Notes under the pieces: generated by a model | The model's database searches: none | Told to the model about the DNA's origin: nothing | Seen by the model: the letters and a program-made list of their open reading frames with translations, nothing else | Made by a program: the position numbers and the translations under genes | Assembly: GCA_902362365.1 (NCBI GenBank) | Contig: CABIVQ010000065.1 | Coordinates: 1-14,636 of the forward strand | Direction: 5' to 3' | From: Clostridiaceae bacterium | GTDB taxonomy: Bacteria; Bacillota; Clostridia; Peptostreptococcales; Peptostreptococcaceae | Length of the DNA stretch: 14,636 nt | In this document: positions 7,469 through 14,518 of the stretch, piece by piece | How positions within the stretch are numbered: the stretch's first letter is position 1 | Layout of the letters: every line of letters begins with the position of its first letter

Positions 7469-7497
7469 ATAATAACATCATTGAAAATTATAGTCAA
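7469..7497 (-). promoter_or_regulatory. Sigma-A promoter of the candidate small RNA
   Basis: TTGACT (7492-7497) and TATTAT (7469-7474) on the minus strand, separated by exactly 17 bases, each one base from consensus. It lies just 14 bases after the stop codon of the 7512-8093 gene, and no coding start follows before the 7344-7380 terminator. Confidence 0.6.
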
Positions 7498-7511
7498 GTT
7501 TTCTTATTTAA

Positions 7512-8093
7512 TTATTCGTGATGATGTCCGCATCCACACTCATGATGTTCATCATGATTATGTCCACCACAACATCCACCTTCATTATCATGTCCACCGC
7601 ATCCACATTCGTGTCTTTCTTCATGATGACCGTGATCATGTCCACATCCACATCCATCTCCATGATGATGCTCAGCTTCTAATTCTTTTATTTTTTCTTC
7701 CATTTCAAAGAATTCTTTTACCATTTGATCATATGTAGGAAGTTCAGCTTCTGTATCGTATTCTTCTCCAGTCCAATCTGCATACATCATTTCATTTCCA
7801 TTTGTTAATATCATTCTTCCAGCCATAGTTATGTTATCTACATCTTCTAAGAAATCTACTTGTTTTTGAACAGTTTCGCCTTCCATTTGAACATCTTCAT
7901 CTAAGCATTTTACTATTAGAACTGGTGCATAGTAATCTTCGCTATCCTTTACATTTACTATTATATCTAAAATACCTTCTGCTCCTTCCTCAAATTCTGA
8001 TAAAGGTACATCTGTATCTATCATATCATGTGGAACTAATAAATCTTCCATTAGATATTTCATAACTCTCTCTTTTACTAATTGTTGTGACAT
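7512..8093 (-). CDS. HsdR-N-like domain protein with His/Cys-rich metal-binding tail
   Basis: The 193-residue product has two parts. Residues 6-110 resemble the type I restriction enzyme R-subunit N-terminal domain (HSDR_N_2 type): KERVMKYLMED, then LDIIV with D43, then PVLIVKC (57-63), then RMILTNGNEMMY. The usual E-x-K of this nuclease fold (IECK) reads IVKC here, so the catalytic Glu appears replaced and cleavage is doubtful. A short acidic helix (about 122-140) links to residues 141-193, which hold 16 His and 8 Cys in 53 residues, including CGCG three times. Such tails bind Ni, Zn or Cu in proteins like SlyD, UreE and HypB. No HsdM or HsdS gene is nearby, so this is not a restriction system. 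It ends before the small RNA promoter. Metal storage, delivery or sensing is an inference. The ribosome binding site AAAGGAG supports the start. Confidence 0.85.
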   Translation of the reverse strand: MSQQLVKERVMKYLMEDLLVPHDMIDTDVPLSEFEEGAEGILDIIVNVKDSEDYYAPVLIVKCLDEDVQMEGETVQKQVDFLEDVDNITMAGRMILTNGNEMMYADWTGEEYDTEAELPTYDQMVKEFFEMEEKIKELEAEHHHGDGCGCGHDHGHHEERHECGCGGHDNEGGCCGGHNHDEHHECGCGHHHE

Positions 8094-8150
8094 AGTCTTT
8101 ATTCTCCTTTCGACTCTAAAAATTAAAGTAAATCCAAACTTTACCTTTTT

Positions 8151-8179
8151 ATAGTATAATACATCAAAAAATATTTCAA
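8151..8179 (-). promoter_or_regulatory. Candidate promoter of the HsdR-N-like gene
   Basis: TTGAAA (8174-8179) is followed after 17 bases by TACTAT (8151-8156) on the minus strand. The -10 box is imperfect. The implied leader is about 50 bases. No metalloregulator box such as a clear Fur, Zur or NikR dyad was seen. Confidence 0.45.
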
Positions 8180-8645
8180 TCTTTAGATTAAAATATTTTT
8201 ATTTCTATCATTATAATACCCATTTTAATATTTTCTAAATTATTATTTACAATATTTATCTTTTATATTAATAGCTCATCGGATAAATAGATTTAAATAA
8301 TTTTAGCAAGTGATATTTATAAATTTTCTAATTAATTTATCTTAAACATAAGTTTGCAATATTTTCTTCATTATTTTATATAAAATCTTCATTTGATTGA
8401 ATTTGTTACTTTTTCTTAAGTTTTTGTAACTTTTATTGCCTTCATATCTGTTTTTTAATTCACTTAAAGATTAACTTCTATATCATCAAAATCTATATTT
8501 TTTATTCTTCATATGATTAACTCTCTTTTTTTATTCATTATTTTATATTTTTAATAACAAATAAAACTGTTGAATTCACTATATTTCATCATTTTTATCA
8601 TATATTTTACATTTATTTACATGATAATTCGATAAAATTCTATGT
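8180..8645. other. Long AT-rich divergent spacer, no gene seen
   Basis: About 470 bases between two divergent genes. The longest minus-strand ORF I noticed has 16 codons and no ribosome binding site. An inverted repeat GTTAC (8405-8409) and GTAAC (8426-8430) flanks a T-rich centre and echoes the GTTACA dyad in the CAP leader. Nothing else is recognised. Confidence 0.5.
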
Positions 8646-8736
8646 TATGATAGATTTGCAAGGGGGGAGACCCCTAAATAAAAAGTTACAAAAATGTAAC
8701 ATTGTTTCAATATTTAAACTACTGAAAGAAGAGGTG
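8646..8736 (+). promoter_or_regulatory. Leader of the CAP gene with two small hairpins
   Basis: A possible -10 box TATGAT (8646-8651) lacks a good -35 box. Downstream are AGGGG/CCCCT (8661-8665 with 8671-8675) and a perfect GTTACA/TGTAAC dyad with AAAA loop (8685-8700). The ribosome binding site GAGGTG (8731-8736) follows. The GC-rich first stem stands out in such AT-rich DNA and suggests a structured leader. No known riboswitch consensus was recognised. Confidence 0.4.
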
Positions 8737-8742
8737 CTTTTT

Positions 8743-9579
8743 ATGATTAAAAAATTAAAAACTTTATTAGTTCTAGGAGCTATAACTGTAATTACTGCAG
8801 GCAGTGCTGATCCAGTTAGTGCTTTAACAACTAAAACTACTACTACTAAATCAAAAGGCGTTGTTTACTTATGTATTAACGGGAAAAAATATAAATTCAA
8901 TATAAACTCAAACTGTACAAATAAACCATCAGTTCCTGATACTAATAACAACGGTACTGGATCTAAACCAGACAATAATACTGGTTCTAACAATGGTTCT
9001 ACATCTAAACCAGATAATAATACTGGTTCTGACAATAATTCTACATCTAAACCAGATAATAATACTGACTCTGGCAATGGTTCTACATCTAAACCAGATA
9101 ATAATACTGGCTCAGACAATAATACATCTAAACCAAACAACAACACTGGTTCTGATTCTAATAACTCAGGTTCAACTAATCAAGGTTCAACTAGCTTCGC
9201 AGCTTACCAACAAGAAGTTGTTAATCTAGTAAATAAAGAAAGAGCTAAATATGGTTTAAGCGCTCTTAAATCTAACTCTTCTTTAGCTAATGTAGCTACT
9301 ATAAAATCTCAAGATATGGTAAATAAAAATTACTTCAGCCATACTTCTCCAACTTATGGTTCACCATTTGATATGATGAAACAATTTGGAATAAGCTATA
9401 AGACAGCAGGAGAAAATATAGCTATGGGTCAAAAAACTCCATCTGAAGTTGTTACTGCTTGGATGAATTCTGAAGGACATAGAAAAAATATATTAAGCTC
9501 TAGCTTCACTCAAATAGGTGTTGGTGTTGCTAAAAATGCTAATGGTCAATTATACTGGACACAAATGTTTATAGGATAA
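8743..9579 (+). CDS. Secreted CAP (SCP/YkwD-like) domain protein
   Basis: The 278-residue product begins with a signal peptide (KK then a hydrophobic core, residues 3-20, probable cleavage after VSA near 27). A short segment with two Cys (C44, C58) follows. Next is a low-complexity Asn/Thr/Ser/Gly linker (73-142) built from about five units of 13-15 residues related to TSKPDNNTGSDNNS. The C-terminal CAP domain (about 153-278) shows H200 in YFSHTSP, the GENIA motif at 223-227, and E244 with H246 in SEGHRKN. These match the conserved CAP cavity residues. Bacterial YkwD-type proteins are extracellular or wall-associated, and their function is mostly unknown. The reading frame is open from 8647, but the ATG at 8743 follows a GAGGTG site by 6 bases and starts the signal peptide, so it is the true start. 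No sortase motif or wall-binding repeat is present. Confidence 0.92.
   Translation: MIKKLKTLLVLGAITVITAGSADPVSALTTKTTTTKSKGVVYLCINGKKYKFNINSNCTNKPSVPDTNNNGTGSKPDNNTGSNNGSTSKPDNNTGSDNNSTSKPDNNTDSGNGSTSKPDNNTGSDNNTSKPNNNTGSDSNNSGSTNQGSTSFAAYQQEVVNLVNKERAKYGLSALKSNSSLANVATIKSQDMVNKNYFSHTSPTYGSPFDMMKQFGISYKTAGENIAMGQKTPSEVVTAWMNSEGHRKNILSSSFTQIGVGVAKNANGQLYWTQMFIG
8959..9168 (+). repeat. In-gene tandem repeat, ~42-bp units encoding the CAP linker
   Basis: Five consecutive units of 39-45 bases encode variants of TSKPDNNTGSDNNS. The shared core ACATCTAAACCAGATAATAA recurs nearly unchanged, so the DNA itself is repetitive and could change in copy number by slippage or recombination. All units stay in frame. 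Confidence 0.88.
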
Positions 9580-9636
9580 TATATAAATTACTATAACTTA
9601 TATATTTTAAATTTCTTAACTTTATAATTCTAATAA

Positions 9637-9679
9637 AAGAAGGCTATAATATACATAAAATGTATATTATAGCCTTCTT
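9637..9679 (-). terminator. Strong terminator after mprF, facing the CAP gene end
   Basis: A perfect stem of about 20 bp (arms 9637-9656 and 9660-9679) has an AAA loop. On the minus strand it is followed by TTTATTAG, so it fits the end of mprF (stop at 9726). On the plus strand the tail is only CATAATTAAAT, but the same stem may also limit CAP transcription. Confidence 0.88.
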
Positions 9680-9725
9680 CATAATTAAATCATATACAGA
9701 TACTTCTGTTATAAAATCTAAAGCC

Positions 9726-12254
9726 CTAAATTTCTTTTATAAATAATAACATTCCTTGAAGAATTGTAATTACAACTGAGCTTTGTTTTCTATAAGCCAT
9801 ATATAACCCATCCCATTCTTCACAGTACTTTTCTTTAAATCTTTTTAATCCTTGGAATGAGTGAACTTTTTCACAGTATGTGTACATATAGCCACCCATT
9901 CTTTCTAAAAATCTTGAATATTTTGACTGACCTACCTTAGATAATGGAGCTAATCCCATATTAAATTTAGAATATCCTTGTTCTTTTGACCAATTGAATA
10001 AGTTTACAAACATAAAGTCCATTACACCATTGCAAGTGCTATGTGAAAATCTCATTAAGTCAATTGACAAAGTTTCATTATCATACATAGGCATTAAGTT
10101 TGCAAAACCTTTTATTTCATTTTCCTTGTCTTTTACAATAGCTATAGGTGCACGACTCAAATAATCTTCTTTGAAAGAACCTATAAAGAAACTTCTTTCC
10201 TTTCTATCTCCTAACCACTCATCTGATACTACTTTTAAACTTTCTATAAAATCCTCACTAAAAGGTGGATGAATCACTTCAAAAGTGTACTCTTGCTTTG
10301 TTACTCTAGCTATTGCATTTCTTACACTTTTCATTTTTCTACCTTCTAAAGTAAATTCATTTAGATTAACTCTAGCTTCTTCACCTAATTTCATAAATTC
10401 ATATCCACTTTCATGAAGATGAGGGATTAAATTTTTATTTATTCCACAAAATACAGGTGTATATCCATATTTGTCTCCTAAATTATTTAATTCTTGTATT
10501 GTTTCTTCAATTTTATCATCATTTCCTATTGGATTTCCTAAGATGAAAATTTTATCTGAGCAAATTTGGTATTGCATAAGAACATCTTTATCTTTATTTA
10601 AATAAATATATTTATCATCTAGGTATACATAATGTATCATAGGTGAACCTTCATATTTATTTAATATCATTTTTATATCTTCTTCACATTCTTTTAATCT
10701 CATTTTAGGAAAATCATTAGATTTATTAGTATAGTACATTATAGCTAAATATAATATTGCTATAGTAAATCCTATTAAACTAAATTTTAAAATACCCTCA
10801 CTATAATAACTAATTTGCCAATATGAGCTATTATAATTTGTAAATATATACAGTATTAAAAATGCTGTTAATATTAAAATATCGCGTACTAGTTTATCCC
10901 ATTTCATTATAAAACTATCTCTATAAAATTGACCTTTACTTATGTAAAGAACTATTCCTAATATAATTAGATATATAATATTTAAACATCCCGAATTTTT
11001 TACTATCTCTACAATACTTGCTAATACCACTAAAATTAATGTAGATTTATATACTTTCTTTGATTTATAACTTATAAGTCTCGAAATAGCAATTAATAAA
11101 AATCCTACTACTATAGATTCTTTATTTAAAAGTCGTAATTCTTCCCTGTTCATCATCAATAAGTTAGTACTATGTCTTAGTATCCCTACCTTATCAACTA
11201 CATTAGGAATCGCTGCATGTATCAATAAAAGAGTACCTGTTAAAAATACTAAAATTGATATAGTTCTATAAGCAATTTTAGATGAAACATTTGAAATAAT
11301 ATTAGTTGTATTATCTTCCATTTTTATATACATTTCGTGAGCATATAGTATAAGTCCTATTATAAGTGGCACTATATAATAAGATACTCTATATAAAAAT
11401 ATAACTAATAAAACTTGTTCTCCAGGGACGTTAAGTTCTTGTAAACCTAACATAAAACTTAAATCAAAAGAACCAATCCCCCCTGGAGACATACTCACCA
11501 TAGCAACTACAATTGCTACTACAAATATAGGGAACAACTGAGTTAAAGTAATATTTATATCTAAAATAACTAGTATTCCATAAATTAAATTTATCGTTGT
11601 TATCCATTCTAATGCTGATATTAATATTATTTTAATAGCATCCTTAATATCTACTTTTTCATCTTCTGTACAATTTACATATTTATATACAAAGTATGTA
11701 CAAAGACCAGGAAGATATAAACCTATAAGTATTATTCCTATATTTTTTAGACTGTTTATTGGTAAATTTCCAAAATTTATTATTACATAAATAAGACAAA
11801 CCATTGAAAATCCTGTTAAATTCAATGCTATTATCTTAGATATTTCTTTTAATAGTAACTTATTATCTTTTACATGTTCTTTATAAAAATGTGTCTTTAA
11901 AGCCAGAGCAGTACTCCCTCCAAAACCGGCAATACTTACTATTGAACTAGCTATCCATGAATATTTATATAATTTTTTGTTATTTAAATTGATTTTTACC
12001 CTTTTCTTTAATACAAAATCATAAAAGCTCAATGGTAAGTAAGATATAATGCCTAATAATACTATACTAAATATATCAATTACTGATAATTGCTGTGTAT
12101 ATACTTTAAATTTATCTGCATCAAATGATGATATTATGCCTATTAACTCTTTGAACACTAAAATAAAAATAGCCAACATTACTACAATTTTAGCTGTTTT
12201 CTTGAATTTTTCTTTGCTTGTGTTTGCTTCTAAAACCTTAACTCCTATGTCCAT
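9726..12254 (-). CDS. mprF: MprF, phosphatidylglycerol lysyltransferase and flippase
   Basis: The 842-residue product matches the usual length of two-domain MprF (about 840). It transfers an aminoacyl group, typically lysine, from aminoacyl-tRNA to phosphatidylglycerol and flips the product to the outer leaflet. This lowers surface negative charge and protects against cationic peptides. Residues 20-310 form the multi-span flippase domain with GFGGSTALALK (110-120) and SMSPGGIGSFDL (254-265). A second membrane block (330-510) follows. The cytoplasmic synthetase domain (520-842) shows GRKMKSVRNA (638-647), DYLSRAPIA, DLMR (732-735), MDFMFVNL, GLAPLS (767-772) and FQGLKRFKEKY (800-810). The aminoacyl group actually used cannot be told from sequence. 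The GGAGG site (12266-12270) lies 11 bases before the ATG. The gene is monocistronic, with its own upstream region and terminator. Confidence 0.95.
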   Translation of the reverse strand: MDIGVKVLEANTSKEKFKKTAKIVVMLAIFILVFKELIGIISSFDADKFKVYTQQLSVIDIFSIVLLGIISYLPLSFYDFVLKKRVKINLNNKKLYKYSWIASSIVSIAGFGGSTALALKTHFYKEHVKDNKLLLKEISKIIALNLTGFSMVCLIYVIINFGNLPINSLKNIGIILIGLYLPGLCTYFVYKYVNCTEDEKVDIKDAIKIILISALEWITTINLIYGILVILDINITLTQLFPIFVVAIVVAMVSMSPGGIGSFDLSFMLGLQELNVPGEQVLLVIFLYRVSYYIVPLIIGLILYAHEMYIKMEDNTTNIISNVSSKIAYRTISILVFLTGTLLLIHAAIPNVVDKVGILRHSTNLLMMNREELRLLNKESIVVGFLLIAISRLISYKSKKVYKSTLILVVLASIVEIVKNSGCLNIIYLIILGIVLYISKGQFYRDSFIMKWDKLVRDILILTAFLILYIFTNYNSSYWQISYYSEGILKFSLIGFTIAILYLAIMYYTNKSNDFPKMRLKECEEDIKMILNKYEGSPMIHYVYLDDKYIYLNKDKDVLMQYQICSDKIFILGNPIGNDDKIEETIQELNNLGDKYGYTPVFCGINKNLIPHLHESGYEFMKLGEEARVNLNEFTLEGRKMKSVRNAIARVTKQEYTFEVIHPPFSEDFIESLKVVSDEWLGDRKERSFFIGSFKEDYLSRAPIAIVKDKENEIKGFANLMPMYDNETLSIDLMRFSHSTCNGVMDFMFVNLFNWSKEQGYSKFNMGLAPLSKVGQSKYSRFLERMGGYMYTYCEKVHSFQGLKRFKEKYCEEWDGLYMAYRKQSSVVITILQGMLLFIKEI

Positions 12255-12295
12255 AACTTCATTTTCCTCCTTATTAACTTATTTCCTTCTATCTT

Positions 12296-12340
12296 ATAAT
12301 ACCATTTCTTTCTAACATATCACCTTACAACTATCTTACA
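12296..12340 (-). promoter_or_regulatory. Possible activated mprF promoter with TGTAAG direct repeat
   Basis: On the minus strand TGTAAG occurs twice (12335-12340 and 12324-12329), 11 bases apart start to start. A -10-like TATTAT is at 12296-12301. The expected -35 position (12319-12324) holds GGTGAT, a poor match that touches the repeat. This arrangement is typical of promoters needing an OmpR-family activator. An alternative promoter, TTAACA-16-TAAGAT, overlaps the same repeat. Confidence 0.4.
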
Positions 12341-12424
12341 TTTTCGTAATATTTTGTTAACTAATCTTAAGAAATAAATTTTATTTTTATGTTTTATATT
12401 TATCTATAATTACATTGAAATAAA

Positions 12425-12477
12425 AAATAATCTATAAAATGAATTATATTTTTCATAATTCATTCCATAGATTATTT
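12425..12477 (-). terminator. Terminator after deoD
   Basis: Two nested perfect arms, 11 bp outer (12425-12435 with 12667-like partner at 12467-12477) and 9 bp inner (12439-12447 with 12455-12463), are separated by a 3x3 internal loop, with a 7-base apical loop. The minus-strand tail is T-rich (TATTTTTTATTT region overlapping the stem base). It lies about 55 bases after the deoD stop. Confidence 0.8.
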
Positions 12478-12530
12478 GTATTTTAACCCTATTTAAATAT
12501 TATTTCTTATATATTAATCCTACCCCTTTA

Positions 12531-13238
12531 CTATGCTAATTCTAAAGCTACTTCCATCATTTTTGTGAAGGCAGTTTGTCTTTCCATAGCAGTTGTTGCC
12601 ACACCTTCAAATGGTAAATCTGATATTGTAAGCATACAAAGTGCATTAACGCCAGCCCTTGCAGCATTCATATAAAGAGCTGCCGCTTCCATTTCTACTG
12701 CTAATATATTCATCTTACTCCATGTTTTTAAAGATTCCATTCCATTATCACTATAGAAAACATCACTAGATAATATATTTCCTACCTTGGCATCTATTCC
12801 TTTTTCTTTAGCTATATCATAAGCTTTTTTTACAAGTTCAAAACTAGCTGATGGAGCATATGTTCCTGGTAAGTTGTATTGAGCTCCAAAGTTAGAGTCA
12901 GTACTTGCTGCCATACCTATTACTAAATCTTGTATTTTTAAATCTTTATTTAAAGCTCCTGCAGAACCTATTCTTATAAGATTTTTTACCCCATAGAAAT
13001 GTATAAGTTCATATGAGTATATTCCCATTGATGGTCCACCCATACCAGTTCCTTGAACAGATATTCTTTTACCTTTATAGTATCCTGTGTACCCATACAT
13101 TCCTCTTACTGTATTGTACTCAACTGCATCTTCTAAGAAGTTTTCTGCTATAAATTTCGCTCTTAATGGATCTCCTGGCAATAATATAGTTTCTGCTATA
13201 TCTCCCATATTTGCATTATTATGTGCTGTTAATCCCAT
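12531..13238 (-). CDS. deoD: Purine nucleoside phosphorylase, DeoD (hexameric) type
   Basis: The 235-residue product has the usual DeoD length. It cleaves purine (deoxy)nucleosides with phosphate to give the free base and (deoxy)ribose-1-phosphate in the cytoplasm. Visible family features are H6, GDPLR (22-26, phosphate contact), R45, RIGSAGA (89-95), VEMEAAAL (181-188, ribose-binding Met and Glu) and the ISD with D207, the residue that protonates the purine. Nothing is missing. The GGAGG ribosome binding site sits a few bases before the ATG. It is 47 bases downstream of the nucleoside-binding lipoprotein gene, with no promoter or terminator seen between, so the two form an operon linking uptake to salvage. 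A strong hairpin ends the unit. Confidence 0.96.
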   Translation of the reverse strand: MGLTAHNNANMGDIAETILLPGDPLRAKFIAENFLEDAVEYNTVRGMYGYTGYYKGKRISVQGTGMGGPSMGIYSYELIHFYGVKNLIRIGSAGALNKDLKIQDLVIGMAASTDSNFGAQYNLPGTYAPSASFELVKKAYDIAKEKGIDAKVGNILSSDVFYSDNGMESLKTWSKMNILAVEMEAAALYMNAARAGVNALCMLTISDLPFEGVATTAMERQTAFTKMMEVALELA

Positions 13239-13285
13239 TCTATTTCCTCCAAGTTATTATCTTATTACTTATTTTTATAATTTTA

Positions 13286-14308
13286 TTATTTTAATTTATT
13301 ATATTGCTCTTCATTTACTGGAACAACTATTTCTCCAGATTTTATTTTTTCAGCTTGTTCTTCTACAAATGTTAATACTTCTTCACTTATAAAGTTTTTA
13401 GTAGTTGGTGCTATCCCTACACCATCTTCTTTTAATCCATATACACTTACTTCTCCACCTTTAAAGTTTCCTTCTTTTAAATCTTTTACAGTGTTATATA
13501 CTACATTATCAACTCTTTTTATTGCTGATGTTATAACATTTTCTGGTGCTACAAAATTTTGATCCATATCAACACCTATAGCTTTTTTGTTATTTTCTCT
13601 TGCTGCTTCTATTGCTCCTGAACCTGTACTACCTGCTGCTGTAAATATAATATCTACATCATTTTTATGCATTTGCTTAGCTATTGCCTTACCTTTTGCA
13701 GCATCAGCATATGTATCTGCATATTGTCTTAATAATTTCACACCATTCCCTACAGACTCTACTCCTGATAAGAATCCATATTCAAAACTTTCTATTATTG
13801 GAACTTTAGTTCCTCCTATAAATCCAACTTTACCAGTTTCACTTGTTTTAGCAGCTATTAACCCAACTAGGTACGATGCTTCCTGTGCATTAAACATTAT
13901 TGAATTTACATTTGATGGTTGTTCTTCAAATGCATGATCTATTATTGCAAACTTTTGCTCTGGATAACTTTCAGCTGCATTTTTTATAGCTGCATCCATT
14001 TGGAAACCTATACCTATAACTAAATCTGAATCCTCATCTATTGCTGTTTCTACATTAGCCTCATAATCTGATACTTGCTTAGACTCTATAACATTAACTT
14101 CTACACCTAATTCCTTTTCTGCTCTTTGTAAGCCTTCCCATGCTGATTGATTAAAACTTTGATCATTTATTCCTCCTAAATCAGCAATCATCGTAACTTT
14201 TAACTTATCTGATTTATTAGAATTTCCTTTACTTGAACTACACCCTACTAAAACTGAAGATGTTATTGATAGTATTATCCCTAATGATAGTAATTTTTTT
14301 ATTGTCAT
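13286..14308 (-). CDS. PnrA/BMP-family nucleoside-binding lipoprotein
   Basis: The 340-residue product is a periplasmic-binding-type lipoprotein of the basic membrane protein (BMP/Med/PnrA) family. It has a lipoprotein signal peptide: TIKK, a hydrophobic core, and lipobox LVGC with C23 as the lipidated residue. Mature features include the N-terminal DLGGINDQSFNQSAWEGL, GFIGG with the later ESFEYGFLSGV, the TAAGSTGSGAIEAA segment and GVDMDQ. Family members characterised in other bacteria, such as Treponema PnrA, bind purine nucleosides. The neighbouring deoD supports that ligand. The open frame extends 28 codons upstream, but GGAGGAAG (14311-14318) marks the ATG at 14306-14308, and the longer version would bury the signal peptide. 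The ABC ATPase and permease genes that often follow are absent, so they must be elsewhere. Confidence 0.94.
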   Translation of the reverse strand: MTIKKLLSLGIILSITSSVLVGCSSSKGNSNKSDKLKVTMIADLGGINDQSFNQSAWEGLQRAEKELGVEVNVIESKQVSDYEANVETAIDEDSDLVIGIGFQMDAAIKNAAESYPEQKFAIIDHAFEEQPSNVNSIMFNAQEASYLVGLIAAKTSETGKVGFIGGTKVPIIESFEYGFLSGVESVGNGVKLLRQYADTYADAAKGKAIAKQMHKNDVDIIFTAAGSTGSGAIEAARENNKKAIGVDMDQNFVAPENVITSAIKRVDNVVYNTVKDLKEGNFKGGEVSVYGLKEDGVGIAPTTKNFISEEVLTFVEEQAEKIKSGEIVVPVNEEQYNKLK

Positions 14309-14326
14309 ATCTTCCTCCAAATGTTG

Positions 14327-14372
14327 TATACTTTTCTTTATTGTATAACCTTTTTTTATTAAATGCAACATT
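14327..14372 (-). promoter_or_regulatory. Sigma-A promoter of the lipoprotein-deoD operon
   Basis: TTGCAT (14363-14368) and TACAAT (14340-14345) on the minus strand, exactly 17 bases apart. Transcription would start near 14333. AAATGTTG and CAACATTT (14366-14373 and 14319-14326) form an 8-bp inverted repeat around the promoter. No purine riboswitch consensus is present in the short leader. Confidence 0.75.
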
Positions 14373-14386
14373 TTTCTACATTTATT

Positions 14387-14411
14387 ATACACTTTTTATT
14401 TTTCAGTGTAT
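14387..14411. promoter_or_regulatory. Dyad upstream of the lipoprotein promoter
   Basis: ATACACT (14387-14393) and AGTGTAT (14405-14411) are perfect complements separated by 11 bases, about 20 bases upstream of the -35 box. It could be a regulator site or a weak hairpin. A related ATACACTTTT recurs near 14439-14448. Confidence 0.45.
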
Positions 14412-14518
14412 CATTTTAATCAGATAACTCTTTTTATAATACACTTTTATAAATATTCCTAATATATTTTCCCATCTATTCATCTTAGATTTAGAATATA
14501 AAAAATATACTTTCTTTA

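Noticed and set aside
7451..7738. His/Asp-rich plus-strand ORF
   Set aside because: It is the antisense shadow of the His/Cys-rich tail of the 7512-8093 gene and has no ribosome binding site.
7512..8093. Part of a type I restriction-modification system
   Set aside because: The domain is only the N-terminal HsdR-like part, lacks the helicase motor, and no hsdM or hsdS lies nearby.
8647..8742. N-terminal extension of the CAP protein from an ATG at 8647
   Set aside because: It would bury the signal peptide and lacks a ribosome binding site, whereas 8743 has GAGGTG six bases upstream.
8959..9168. CRISPR-like array
   Set aside because: The repeats are contiguous, in frame and translated as a low-complexity linker, with no unique spacers.
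12049..12315. Plus-strand ORF overlapping the mprF start
   Set aside because: Antisense shadow of MprF membrane segments, without a ribosome binding site.
14309..14392. N-terminal extension of the lipoprotein
   Set aside because: It spans the strong promoter and the ribosome binding site. The ATG at 14306-14308 gives a proper lipoprotein signal peptide.
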